Assembly (NCBI RefSeq): GCF_018998565.1
Contig: NZ_JAHNZO010000031.1
Span: 1 to 64,000 of the forward strand
Direction: 5' to 3'
Length of the DNA stretch: 64,000 bases
Source of the DNA: Paenibacillus oleatilyticus
GTDB taxonomy: Bacteria > Bacillota > Bacilli > Paenibacillales > NBRC-103111
Positions 24,678-33,200 of this stretch are shown piece by piece; position 1 is the first letter of the stretch; each line of letters begins with the position of its first letter. The notes beneath the pieces were generated by a model. The model made no database searches. It was not told the origin of the DNA and saw only the letters and a list, made by a program, of their open reading frames with translations. A program made the position numbers and the translations under genes.

Positions 24678-24831
24678 CGTTATCACCTCCACAAACGATA
24701 ATGTGCGCGATTAAGAGGCGGCTAATGAATGTCAATAACTACCTGCCATAACTCTTCCGATTCGGCAAATAATTTAATTGATCTCGTTGCACCAAGAAAG
24801 CTAAGCTCGCACGGAAAAGGAGAGGGATTCG

Positions 24832-25692
24832 TTGCAGGATTGGATGCACATTTTTTTTCGGGCGCTTTTGACGATCGCGATTTTGTTTTTGATGACCCGT
24901 ATCTTGGGAAAAAAACAAATATCTCAATTGACCTTCTTCGAATACATAACGGGAATTACCCTTGGCGAGGTTGCGGGCTTTATGTCCACCGACGTCGAAG
25001 CGAACTATATGCACGGCTTTATCGCCTTGCTGCTCTGGTTCGCGGTTCCGCTGCTGCTGGAGATGCTGACGCTGAAAAGCAAGCGGCTGCGGGAATGGTT
25101 CGAGGGAAAAGGAACGGTGTTCATCAAGGAAGGCAAAATTCTCGAGGACAATTTGAAAAAAGAACGCTATACCGCTGACGAGCTGCTCGAGCAGTTGCGG
25201 ACCAAAAGCGTGTTTAACGTGGCCGACGTGGAATTTGCCATACTGGAATCAAGCGGGGATATCAGCGTGCTGCTGAAAAAAGAAAATCAACCGCTCACGG
25301 CGAAGCATCTCGGAATCAAAACGGCGCCCGAACGCGAGTCGCAAGCGGTCATTATCGACGGCAACATTATGGACGAGCCGCTGGCCACTGCAGGACTAAG
25401 CCGGGAATGGCTCTTCACGGAGCTGGAAAAAGTCGGCGTGACCCTGGAGAACGTGTTCATCGGGCAAGTGGACGCATACGGGGGGCTGCACGTCGATTTG
25501 TACGACGACATGCTTCTGGTGCCTGACGATGTGTCAAAGCCGCTGTTGTTTGCAACGCTCAAGAAATGCGAAGCGGATTTGTCGATGTACGCTCTCGCGG
25601 TTGAGAACGAGGGCGCGAAGCGCGTGTACGAGAGCTGCGCGGAGCAAATGAACTGTATCCTGGAGCAGGCCGAGCCTCTGTTGAAGCGATAA
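24832..25692 (+). CDS. DUF421 membrane protein fused to DUF1657 (YetF-like)
   Basis: A 286-residue protein. N-terminal hydrophobic helices (about residues 8-85) belong to DUF421/YetF (ARILGKKQISQLTFFEYITG-like motif visible as ILGKKQISQLTFFEYITGIT). A soluble DUF421 C-terminal domain follows, and then a DUF1657 domain (about 235-280). The TTG start is supported by AAGGAGAGG at 5-8 nt. Fusions of this kind sit in spoVA2mob-type operons, where the operon affects spore heat resistance and germination. It directly precedes spoVAC with a 25-nt gap. It probably resides in the spore inner membrane, which is inference from its partners. Confidence 0.83.
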   Translation: MQDWMHIFFRALLTIAILFLMTRILGKKQISQLTFFEYITGITLGEVAGFMSTDVEANYMHGFIALLLWFAVPLLLEMLTLKSKRLREWFEGKGTVFIKEGKILEDNLKKERYTADELLEQLRTKSVFNVADVEFAILESSGDISVLLKKENQPLTAKHLGIKTAPERESQAVIIDGNIMDEPLATAGLSREWLFTELEKVGVTLENVFIGQVDAYGGLHVDLYDDMLLVPDDVSKPLLFATLKKCEADLSMYALAVENEGAKRVYESCAEQMNCILEQAEPLLKR

Positions 25693-25717
25693 AAACCATG
25701 CGGGAGGAACAGCGAGC

Positions 25718-26197
25718 ATGACCACAAAGTCCAAAATGAAAAAGTTGACCTGGACCCAGCAGGAATATCAGGAATTTGCGAAAAAGCGAGAGCCGGCGCG
25801 TCCGGTGCTCCAAAATTGCTTTCGCGCATTTATTGTGGGCGGGCTCATCTGTCTGATCGGACAATTCGTGACCCAATTTTTTATTTACTGGTTCGGGTTT
25901 ACCGAAAAAACAGCGGGGAATCCGACGGTGGCGGTCATGATTTTCCTGTCGGTCGTTCTGACCTGCCTTGGCGTATACGACAAAATCGCCCAATGGGCGG
26001 GGGCAGGCTCGGCGGTCCCCGTCACCGGATTCGCCAACTCGATGTGCTCCGCGGCGCTGGAGCATAAAAGCGAAGGCTATGTACTGGGCGTCGGAGGCAA
26101 TATGTTCAAGCTGGCAGGTCCTGTTATCGTCTACGGAACGGTATCCGCATTTGTGATCGGCCTCATCCACTGGCTGTTCGGATTGGGGGGCAAATGA
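25718..26197 (+). CDS. spoVAC: stage V sporulation protein AC
   Basis: A 159-residue membrane protein with the SpoVAC opening MKKLTWTQQEYQEFAKKREP and FRAFIVGGLICLIGQ, followed by several hydrophobic helices. SpoVAC forms a mechanosensitive channel in the spore inner membrane and takes part in uptake and release of Ca-dipicolinic acid. GGGAGGAACAGCGAGC precedes the ATG. It lies between the DUF421-DUF1657 gene and spoVAD, 1 nt before the latter, as part of a single operon. Confidence 0.93.
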   Translation: MTTKSKMKKLTWTQQEYQEFAKKREPARPVLQNCFRAFIVGGLICLIGQFVTQFFIYWFGFTEKTAGNPTVAVMIFLSVVLTCLGVYDKIAQWAGAGSAVPVTGFANSMCSAALEHKSEGYVLGVGGNMFKLAGPVIVYGTVSAFVIGLIHWLFGLGGK

Positions 26198-26198
26198 G

Positions 26199-27212
26199 AT
26201 GCTGAAGGGAGCCCAAAGCTGGGAATTCAAGAAGCGGCCGGTCATCCGGGGGACGGCTACGATCGTCGGACCGGACGAGGGCAGCGGACCGCTCGGCAAC
26301 GAATTCGATATCGTGCACGCGGATTCGACGATCGGACAGGACAGCTGGGAGAAGGCCGAGAAAAAAATGCTGGAGGAAGCGGCGAAGCTGGCGATCGAAA
26401 ATGCGTGCTTGACCAAAGAGCACATCCAGTTCTATGTCGGGGGCGACCTGCTGAACCAGATTATCAGCAACAGCTTTGCGGTCCGGACGATGCAAATCCC
26501 GTACCTCGGCATCTTCGGCGCTTGCTCGACTTCGATGGAGGGGCTCGCCGTCGCGTCACTGATCGTGGATTCCGGCTTCGGCCATCATGTGATGGCCGGC
26601 ACTTGCAGCCACAACTCCACGGCGGAGAAGCAGTTCCGCTATCCTACGGAATACGGCTCGCAGAAGCCGCCGACCGCACAGTATACGGTAACGGGCGCGG
26701 CGTGCGCCGTTGTGGGGAACCACGGCCCGGGACCGGTCGTGACCGGGGCGACGATCGGCCGCGTCATCGACATGGGCATCAAGGACCCGTTCAATATGGG
26801 GGCTGCGATGGCCCCGGCGGCGGTCGATACGCTGCAGGCGCATTTTCGCGATTTTCAGCGGGAGCCGGGCTACTACGATCTGATCGTTACCGGCGATTTG
26901 GCGAAAGTGGGCTACGAAATCGCGTGCGAGCTGCTGGAGAAGCACAAGGTGCCGATACATCAAACGTCCTACAAAGACTGCGGCCTGATGGTTTTCGACC
27001 GGGAGAAGCAGAGCGTGCAGGCCGGCGGCAGCGGGTGCGCCTGCTCCGCCGTCGTCACCTACGGCCATATTTTGAAGCGCGTGAAAAAGGGGGAGCTGAA
27101 GCGGGTGCTCGTGGTGGCGACGGGAGCGCTGCTGTCTCCGCTTTCCTTCCAGCAAGGAGAAAGCATTCCCTGCATCGCCCATGCGGTAGCGATCGAAAGC
27201 GAGGTGCGTTAG
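26199..27212 (+). CDS. spoVAD: stage V sporulation protein AD
   Basis: A 337-residue soluble protein with a thiolase-like fold: FGACSTSMEGLAVASLIVD holds the Cys equivalent to the thiolase site, and AGTCSHNSTAEKQFR follows. SpoVAD binds dipicolinic acid and works with the SpoVA channel during spore formation and germination. The start overlaps closely with spoVAC (1-nt gap), with GGGGGCAAATGAG as ribosome-binding region. The length is typical. Confidence 0.93.
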   Translation: MLKGAQSWEFKKRPVIRGTATIVGPDEGSGPLGNEFDIVHADSTIGQDSWEKAEKKMLEEAAKLAIENACLTKEHIQFYVGGDLLNQIISNSFAVRTMQIPYLGIFGACSTSMEGLAVASLIVDSGFGHHVMAGTCSHNSTAEKQFRYPTEYGSQKPPTAQYTVTGAACAVVGNHGPGPVVTGATIGRVIDMGIKDPFNMGAAMAPAAVDTLQAHFRDFQREPGYYDLIVTGDLAKVGYEIACELLEKHKVPIHQTSYKDCGLMVFDREKQSVQAGGSGCACSAVVTYGHILKRVKKGELKRVLVVATGALLSPLSFQQGESIPCIAHAVAIESEVR

Positions 27213-27215
27213 ACT

Positions 27216-27590
27216 ATGGATTGGATGCAGTTTGTTTGGGCGTTTCTCGTCGGCGGGGCTATCTGCGTGATCGGGCAGCTGCTGATTGACGTCATGCGGC
27301 TGTCACCCGCGCACACGATGAGTACGCTGGTCGTCGCAGGAGCGATTGTCGACGGCATTCCGATCGGCAATAAGAGCCTGTACGACCGGTTTATCGAGTT
27401 TGCCGGGGCGGGGGCGACCGTACCGATCACAAGCTTCGGCAATTCGCTCGTCCACGGCGCGTTAGCCGAGCTTAAGCTGCACGGCGTCGTTGGCATTATT
27501 ACCGGCATTTTCGAGGTGACAAGCGCGGGCATCTCGGCGGCCATCATTTTTTCGTTTCTTGCGGCGCTCGTGTTCAGACCGCAAGGCTGA
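27216..27590 (+). CDS. spoVAE: stage V sporulation protein AE (SpoVAEb)
   Basis: A 124-residue membrane protein. WAFLVGGAICVIGQLLIDV and AGAGATVPITSFGNSLVHGA are characteristic of SpoVAC/SpoVAEb proteins. Part of the spore inner-membrane Ca-dipicolinate channel. It begins 4 nt after spoVAD with GAGGTG as ribosome-binding site and ends the operon; a terminator follows. No spoVAA, spoVAB, spoVAEa or spoVAF is present, so this is a short spoVA2-type cluster rather than the full hexacistronic operon. Confidence 0.92.
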   Translation: MDWMQFVWAFLVGGAICVIGQLLIDVMRLSPAHTMSTLVVAGAIVDGIPIGNKSLYDRFIEFAGAGATVPITSFGNSLVHGALAELKLHGVVGIITGIFEVTSAGISAAIIFSFLAALVFRPQG

Positions 27591-27633
27591 GCGGGATTTC
27601 AACATTCTCGCCAAACCGATCCGTCCGCGCGTG

Positions 27634-27658
27634 CCCCGGCGACTTTCCGGGGTTTTTT
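27634..27658 (+). terminator. spoVA operon terminator
   Basis: CCCCGG-cgacttt-CCGGGG followed by TTTTTT, 44 nt after the spoVAE stop codon. Confidence 0.8.
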
Positions 27659-27745
27659 GCATTTCGCCGAACAATTTCATCGGTTTTACACGTATACGCC
27701 GTTTTTTGAATCCTGTACAATAAAGGAATAGCGTTTTCTTTCAGA

Positions 27746-28012
27746 GTGTTGAGAAAGTGAGCTTTTACAAAAAGAGAAGCATACGGTGGTGGGGTATCCA
27801 CTGGAGAAGCGATAGCGTCCGCCTTTGTCTTCGGGAAATGTCCGCTACTAAGCGGCTTCTAATCAAATTTCCCGAGGATCCGGGGTCCCCGCAAAGTACT
27901 CGGACTAAGCTCCCCTGATTTAACTTCACTTTGCGGGGTGGAGCAGCGGTCGGAAGTGGATACCCCACCCTTTCGTAACCTCTATAATCCCGTTTTACCA
28001 CTTTCTCAACAC
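27746..28012 (+). repeat. palindromic element, copy B (267 nt)
   Basis: Perfect 14-bp terminal inverted repeats (27746-27759 with 27999-28012). The inner 15-bp arm GGTGGGGTATCCACT pairs with AGTGGATACCCCACC, and the same CCGCT-ACTA-AGCGG tip is flanked by the shared CTTC.AAT.AAATTTCC stretch. It aligns with copy A (6748-6956) in the same orientation. It additionally carries an extra hairpin of about 57 nt, CCCCGCAAAGT (27887-27897) pairing with ACTTTGCGGGG (27928-27938). It fills the space between the spoVA terminator and the moxR operon. Confidence 0.8.
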
Positions 28013-28139
28013 GTTTTGGTTTTGTTACATTTTGTTGCAATTTGGCGTTATTTTCCCCATATGGAACCATTTTTGACAACTTTATTTCCCGTTCATACGT
28101 ATATACTTTGTACGATAACTTTTCGAGGAGGCCCGGACG

Positions 28140-29099
28140 ATGGAAACGATGATACGAGAAGATATTCAAGCCTTGAAGCGCATACAAGCGAATTTGGCAT
28201 CCTGCATCCTCGGCAAAACGGACGAGATTGTGCTGCTGATGACCGCCATGCTGGCAGGAGGCCATGTGCTGCTTGAGGATGTGCCCGGCACCGGCAAGAC
28301 GGTGCTGATCAAAGCGCTTGCCAAATCGATCCGCGGCCAGTTTCGCCGTATTCAGTGCAATCCCGACCTTCTACCCACCGATATTACGGGAGTTTCGATC
28401 TATCATCCGAAGGACGAGGTATTTATTTTCCGTCCCGGACCGATTATGACGCATATTTTGCTGGCGGACGAAATTAACCGGGCGACGACCAAGACGCAAT
28501 CGGCGCTGCTCGAAGCGATGGAGGAGCGCCATGTGACGGTCGACGGGGAAACGTATGAGCTGCCGAAGCCTTTTCTGCTCCTGGCAACGCAAAATCCGAT
28601 CGACTTCGAGGGCACGTACATTTTGCCGGAAGCCCAGTTGGACCGGTTTATGATGAAATTCAGCCTCGGCTACCCGGATGCGGATACGGAAACGAAGATG
28701 ATTTTGGCGCAAAGCGTCGTCCATCCGCTCGAAGAGCTGGAGCCGGTCGCGGACAGCGAGCAAATTTTGGCGATCCAGAAGCAGGTCAAGCAGGTGCATC
28801 TCGACGAAGCGGTTGCCGCTTATCTGGTCGGCGTCACCCGTCTGACGCGCGAGCATGGCTCGATCTATCTCGGCGCCAGCCCGCGGGCGACGCTTGCGCT
28901 CGTGCAGGCCTCCAAAGCGCTTGCTTTAATTCAGGAGCGGGACTATGTCATCCCGGACGATATTAAATTTTTGGTGCCGTACGTGCTCGGCCACCGCATT
29001 TTGCTGACGGCCGAAGCCCGGATGGAGGGGGCTACGGTACAATCCGTCCTGCAATCGGTCGTACAGCAGGTGAAAGTGCCGGTACGTTGGGAGAAGTGA
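28140..29099 (+). CDS. MoxR-family AAA+ ATPase
   Basis: A 319-residue AAA+ protein of the MoxR/RavA group. Walker A-type GGHVLLEDVPGTGKTVL (about 40-56), the Walker B HILLADEINRA and the sensor region LLATQNPIDFEGTY are all present, followed by the C-terminal lid. MoxR ATPases act as chaperones for the maturation of protein complexes, usually with DUF58 and von Willebrand-type partners; here DUF58 and transglutaminase genes follow within 2 nt and by overlap. GGAGG lies 8 nt before the ATG. The 130-nt stretch between the palindromic element and the start is AT-rich and should hold the promoter. Confidence 0.88.
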   Translation: METMIREDIQALKRIQANLASCILGKTDEIVLLMTAMLAGGHVLLEDVPGTGKTVLIKALAKSIRGQFRRIQCNPDLLPTDITGVSIYHPKDEVFIFRPGPIMTHILLADEINRATTKTQSALLEAMEERHVTVDGETYELPKPFLLLATQNPIDFEGTYILPEAQLDRFMMKFSLGYPDADTETKMILAQSVVHPLEELEPVADSEQILAIQKQVKQVHLDEAVAAYLVGVTRLTREHGSIYLGASPRATLALVQASKALALIQERDYVIPDDIKFLVPYVLGHRILLTAEARMEGATVQSVLQSVVQQVKVPVRWEK

Positions 29100-29101
29100 G
29101 C

Positions 29102-30346
29102 ATGATGAAACCTATCTTCGCTCACAGGCTTCCGTCCCGGCTGCGGTTCAGCCGCAAATTTTGGGCGGTGGCGACGGCTTTTGCGGGAAGTCTCGGCTTC
29201 TTGCTGTTTCAGGGCGGCAAACTTGCTTTAATGCTGTTCGTGATGATGACGATTTTGAGCGTTTATTTGCTGCTGGGGCAGTGGAGCGGCATTAAGCGGA
29301 CCCAAGGAGTACGCACGCTGTCCGGCGGCGATTACGGCTCTCTGCTGCCGGCGGGCAGCTCGCTCGGGGTAACGATTCAACTGCAAATTCCGGGAATATG
29401 GCCGATCCCCTATTTGTTTATTAAGGACCGTTTGTACCACAAAAGCGGGCGCGAATTGACGTTCGAAGCGACGGTCGTTCCCGACTGGCGGCGGCGCGCG
29501 GAATGGGAATACCGGACCCCTGCGATGCGCCGGGGGCGCTATACGTTCGGACAGACGGAATGCGTGACGGAAGACGTCTTCGGCTTGTTCGAGCACAAGG
29601 GCGGTCTGGAGCTTCCTCAGAGCATTGCCGTGCTGCCGCAGACCGTCCCGATCCGGGAATGGCAGCAGTATAACCAAATGATGAAAGGAACGAGTCATCA
29701 CTCGTCCACGACCCGGGCCGTCCAGGAGACGACGCAGATCAACGGCGTTCGGGAATATATTTACGGTGACCGACTCTCCCGCATTCACTGGAATGCGACC
29801 GCCAAGACCGGCACTTGGAAATCGAAGGAATTCGAGCGTGAATCGCTGCCCAAGTCGTACTTGATTCTCGACCGGGCGAGGCAAGCCTACGGGGACCCCG
29901 ATCAGTTCGAATTGGCCGTATCCGTAGCCGCGTCCTTGTTTCATTACGGCGCGGAACGGGGGCTTGCGCTCGGGCTTGTCTCTATAGGCGCAGACGAAGT
30001 TTATTTCGAGCCCAAGACCGGGCAAGCGCTGTATCAGGCGGCGCAGCAGCATTTCATCGATGTGGAGGCCGACGGCGCCCATGACATCCGCCATGTGCTC
30101 AAAACCAGAGTGCATCAACTGGTCCCAGGCAGCTTCGTTACGCTGATCAGCCCGATCTCAGGCGAACCGATGCTGCAGGTGCTGGCCTGGCTGAAGCAGC
30201 AGCAGATGAATCCTTGCCACCTCTGGATCGGAGGCACCCGCGGTCAAGAAGTCTGGGTCAAAGACCTACATGCGCGGGGCGTGCCATGCTATGCGGTAAG
30301 GCAGCTGTCGGAGCTGCCCGGGCTGTTGGGAGGTCGGAAGGGATGA
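29102..30346 (+). CDS. DUF58-domain protein
   Basis: A 414-residue protein with two N-terminal hydrophobic segments (about 18-60) and a DUF58 domain; VREYIYGDRLSRIHWNATAKTG is the hallmark (GD..R.IHW..TA). DUF58 proteins are typical partners of MoxR ATPases and resemble vWA-fold proteins. The start ATG at 29102 lies 2 nt after the moxR stop with GGGAGAAG upstream; an earlier TTG frame overlaps moxR and is not needed. Its stop overlaps the next gene by 4 nt. The process it serves here is unknown. Confidence 0.85.
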   Translation: MMKPIFAHRLPSRLRFSRKFWAVATAFAGSLGFLLFQGGKLALMLFVMMTILSVYLLLGQWSGIKRTQGVRTLSGGDYGSLLPAGSSLGVTIQLQIPGIWPIPYLFIKDRLYHKSGRELTFEATVVPDWRRRAEWEYRTPAMRRGRYTFGQTECVTEDVFGLFEHKGGLELPQSIAVLPQTVPIREWQQYNQMMKGTSHHSSTTRAVQETTQINGVREYIYGDRLSRIHWNATAKTGTWKSKEFERESLPKSYLILDRARQAYGDPDQFELAVSVAASLFHYGAERGLALGLVSIGADEVYFEPKTGQALYQAAQQHFIDVEADGAHDIRHVLKTRVHQLVPGSFVTLISPISGEPMLQVLAWLKQQQMNPCHLWIGGTRGQEVWVKDLHARGVPCYAVRQLSELPGLLGGRKG

Positions 30347-32568
30347 AGCAGCAGCTCATGTGGCTTAAACGTCTGCTATGGGACGAATGGCCGCACCGCT
30401 TGTCGGTGCTGTTGTCCGGTTTGATTTTGCTCCAGTTCGTGTACTGGTTCGCCAAAGAAGACGGCTTCTGGCTTCCGGAGACGGTCGTCATCGTGAAGCT
30501 GACGCTTCTGGCGGTCTTTGCGTTCGAGCATTTGACGCAGCTGCATTGGATCGTTCGCGGCATTTTGCAGCTTGTCTCCGTTGTGGTCATCAACGTACTC
30601 GTGTTGGAGCAATTTGAAGTGATTGCGCCGATGAAGGCGTCCAGCTTTGTGAGCTCGAAGCTGTTCTTGAACCTGTACGAGCTTACGCCGTATTTGTGGT
30701 TCGGCATGGGCGCCTGGGTCGTTTACGTAACGGTCATTTGGTGGGTGGAAGTCAAGTGGCGGGTCTATATTTTGCTGGTGGTCAGCGTGCTTGCGCTTTG
30801 CATCCGCGACTCGTTCTCGTCCATCTATCTGTGGCCGCAAGTGGCCGCGATCGTCGGCTGCGGGCTGCTGCTTCTCATTCTCAATCATTTCGCGCAGCTG
30901 CGGCGCAAAGATCCGGCCGCCTGGCGGCATTTGGCGGAATATCCGGCTTCCATCGCCATGACGGTCGCCTCGTTAATCGGGGTGACGGTGCTTGCGGGCT
31001 CGCTCATGCCCGAGGTCGGACCGATGCTGACCGACCCGTATACCGCTTGGCGCGCGTCCCGGGGAGAGCCGATGGCCTTCACCACGGGCAAAGGCGTCAC
31101 CGTGCCCCCCAGCGAGGCAATGGATACCTCGTCGGGCTACAGCCGGAGCGATGCGAATCTGGGAGGGGGCTTCCGGTTCGACTATACGCCGGTTATGAGG
31201 GTAGAAACGGATCATCGCGCTTATTGGCGGGGGGAGACGCGTTCGCACTATACCGGCAAAGGCTGGGAGGAAAGCGACAGCGAGCGGCGCGGTCCGTGGA
31301 ACGCGGTCAGGTCCGAGGCTCCGCTTCCGGCGGACGCCCGGTTAACCGGCTCCAAGGCGAAGACGGTGGAGGTGAAGCAAACCGTCACGCTGATGTCGGA
31401 GCAGCAGTATCCCGTATTGTTCGGAGCTTACTCCATCCAGAAAGTGATGGGGCTGAACGGCGCCAAAAACGGCTTCGACCCGCTGCAATGGTCGGCCCCG
31501 CAATCCGAAATCCGCTACAGCGAGCGCCAGCCGTACCCGCAAACGTATACGATCGTGTCGCAAATGCCGGTTGTAAACGAAGAAGCGCTGCGGAAGCTGC
31601 CACTTGCTCCGCTGAGGCAGGATATGGCGGAATTCGTCCAGCTGCCGGCCAGCGTGCCGGAGCGGGTCCGCAAGCTGGCCGCAGAGCTGACGAAGGATGC
31701 GGCCAGTCCGTACGACAAAGCGAAGAAGCTTGAGCAATACTTGCAAACGAGCTTCCCGTATACAAACAAACCCGAACTCAGCAAGGGGCAAAGCCGTGAT
31801 TTTGTCGACCGGTTCCTGTTTGAGATTAAGGAAGGCTACTGCGATTACTACTCTACCGCGATGGTGGTTCTGTCCCGCTCAATCGGGCTGCCGGCGCGCT
31901 GGGTCAAAGGCTATGCGTCGGGGACGCCGGATTTTCAGCCTTCGGAGCTGCAAGGCTTCGCCCCCAATGAACTGCTGATGGACCCGGATGGCGGCGGGGT
32001 GTACACGGTACGCAACTCCGACGCCCACTCCTGGGTCGAGGTTTATTTCGACGGGTACGGATGGATTCCGTTCGAGCCGACGGCCGGCTTCGCCATGCCG
32101 CGGGCCGTGCTGCTGGAAGAAACGTCTGCCTCGCCAGTGGAGCTGCAACCTGCTCCGAAGCCGGAGACGAAGCCGGCAGAGCCTGCCGTTGAAACGCATC
32201 ATATGGCAGCTTGGAGCATTGCCGCCGCCGTGATCGCCGTTGCCGCATTCCTCGCCTGGAAGCTGCAGGTGATCGATCTGCTGAAGGAACGCGCGCGCCG
32301 CCGCCGGGCTTCGCTGCTGAAGCAGAAGGTTATCGTGGAATGCGAACGCCTGCTGCGCATTTTCCGGCGCAACGGGTATGTACGCGAGGAGCACGAGACG
32401 CTGCGCGAAGCGGTGCGCCGCTGGTCCCGCCAGAGCCGGTGGATGAGCGAAGAGCTGGAGGCTGTGCTTCACGTATTCGAGAAGGCGAAGTACGGAAAAG
32501 CGGAGATCACCGAGGAAGACTGGAAGAAAACGAACCAAATCGTCGAACGGCTGCGTTCGCAGATGTAA
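30343..32568 (+). CDS. membrane transglutaminase-like protein (TgpA/DUF3488 type)
   Basis: A 741-residue protein. The N-terminal third holds about seven hydrophobic helices. A large extracellular part includes the transglutaminase core with Cys in KEGYCDYYSTAMVVLSRSIG, His in SDAHSWVEVYFDGYG and Asp equivalent soon after. A further membrane helix (about 610-630, AWSIAAAVIAVAAFLAWKL) and a cytoplasmic DUF4129-like tail end the chain. This architecture matches TgpA. In Gram-positive bacteria it is always paired with MoxR and DUF58, as here. The ATG at 30343 overlaps the DUF58 stop (ATGA), implying coupled translation; a longer upstream frame has no ribosome-binding site. The role is likely envelope protein processing or cross-linking, which is inference. 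Confidence 0.86.
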   Translation: MKQQLMWLKRLLWDEWPHRLSVLLSGLILLQFVYWFAKEDGFWLPETVVIVKLTLLAVFAFEHLTQLHWIVRGILQLVSVVVINVLVLEQFEVIAPMKASSFVSSKLFLNLYELTPYLWFGMGAWVVYVTVIWWVEVKWRVYILLVVSVLALCIRDSFSSIYLWPQVAAIVGCGLLLLILNHFAQLRRKDPAAWRHLAEYPASIAMTVASLIGVTVLAGSLMPEVGPMLTDPYTAWRASRGEPMAFTTGKGVTVPPSEAMDTSSGYSRSDANLGGGFRFDYTPVMRVETDHRAYWRGETRSHYTGKGWEESDSERRGPWNAVRSEAPLPADARLTGSKAKTVEVKQTVTLMSEQQYPVLFGAYSIQKVMGLNGAKNGFDPLQWSAPQSEIRYSERQPYPQTYTIVSQMPVVNEEALRKLPLAPLRQDMAEFVQLPASVPERVRKLAAELTKDAASPYDKAKKLEQYLQTSFPYTNKPELSKGQSRDFVDRFLFEIKEGYCDYYSTAMVVLSRSIGLPARWVKGYASGTPDFQPSELQGFAPNELLMDPDGGGVYTVRNSDAHSWVEVYFDGYGWIPFEPTAGFAMPRAVLLEETSASPVELQPAPKPETKPAEPAVETHHMAAWSIAAAVIAVAAFLAWKLQVIDLLKERARRRRASLLKQKVIVECERLLRIFRRNGYVREEHETLREAVRRWSRQSRWMSEELEAVLHVFEKAKYGKAEITEEDWKKTNQIVERLRSQM

Positions 32569-32582
32569 ATGGTAAACGATCG

Positions 32583-32620
32583 GCAGACCGCGCCTTTGCG
32601 GAGGGCGGTTTGCTTTTTTT
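32583..32620 (+). terminator. terminator of the moxR operon
   Basis: GCAGACCGC pairs with GCGGTTTGC (one G-T pair) and TTTTTTT follows. Confidence 0.8.
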
Positions 32621-32630
32621 GTTCGCTATT

Positions 32631-32660
32631 TTGCAACAAAATGGACAGTTATGGTATAGT
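32631..32660 (+). promoter_or_regulatory. promoter of the yqeG operon
   Basis: TTGCAA (32631-32636), 18 nt and TATAGT (32655-32660) preceded by TGG (extended -10). It lies right after the terminator of the previous operon and 39 nt before the chosen yqeG start. Confidence 0.65.
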
Positions 32661-32698
32661 TTGACGTATACAGCCTAATGTCTTTCGAGGTGAATTCT

Positions 32699-33193
32699 TT
32701 GCTGAAAAAGCTAATTCCGCGTCAACAAGTCAACACGATATTTGACATAGATCTTCAAGCGTTATGGGAGCAGGGATACCGCGGCATCATAACGGACTTG
32801 GACAATACGCTGGTAGGAGCCAAAGCGCCTCTTGCCACGCCGGAGCTGCTGGATTGGCTGAAAGTCGTAGGGCAAATCGGCTTTCAGGTCGTCATTGTAT
32901 CGAACAACCAGCGCAACCGGGTTACCAAGTTCGCCGAGCCGCTGTCCCTGCCTTTCATTTATCGCGCCCGCAAGCCGACAAGCGCAGCGTTCCGGCGAGC
33001 CATGAACATCATGAATCTGCGGGCGCAGCAGACGGTCGTCATCGGGGATCAGATGCTGACCGACGTGCTGGGAGGCAACCGGATGGGGCTTTATACCATC
33101 CTCGTCAAGCCGATTTCTCTTGCGGACGAGGGCTTTTTTACGAAGGTAAACCGAAGGATCGAAAAGGCCGCATTGACTATAATGAAAAGGTAG
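32699..33193 (+). CDS. yqeG: YqeG family HAD-IIIA phosphatase
   Basis: A 164-residue HAD-superfamily protein. Motif I is ITDLDNTLVGA, motif II is VIVSNN, and the C-terminal motif is VVIGDQMLTDVLGGNRMG, which marks it as YqeG (predicted phosphatase of subfamily IIIA; substrate unproven). The TTG at 32699 lies 6 nt after GAGGTG and gives the usual LLKKL start; the ATG at 32678 lacks such a box but cannot be excluded. It heads the conserved yqeG-yqeH-aroE-yhbY-nadD-yqeK-rsfS block, and the next gene starts 8 nt downstream. Confidence 0.9.
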   Translation: MLKKLIPRQQVNTIFDIDLQALWEQGYRGIITDLDNTLVGAKAPLATPELLDWLKVVGQIGFQVVIVSNNQRNRVTKFAEPLSLPFIYRARKPTSAAFRRAMNIMNLRAQQTVVIGDQMLTDVLGGNRMGLYTILVKPISLADEGFFTKVNRRIEKAALTIMKR

Positions 33194-33200
33194 GGAACGT

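Noticed and set aside
24690..24831. A forespore sigma-G promoter before the spoVA2-type cluster.
   Set aside because: TGAATG and CATAACT are present but the spacing is 15 nt instead of 17-18 and the -10 fits poorly.
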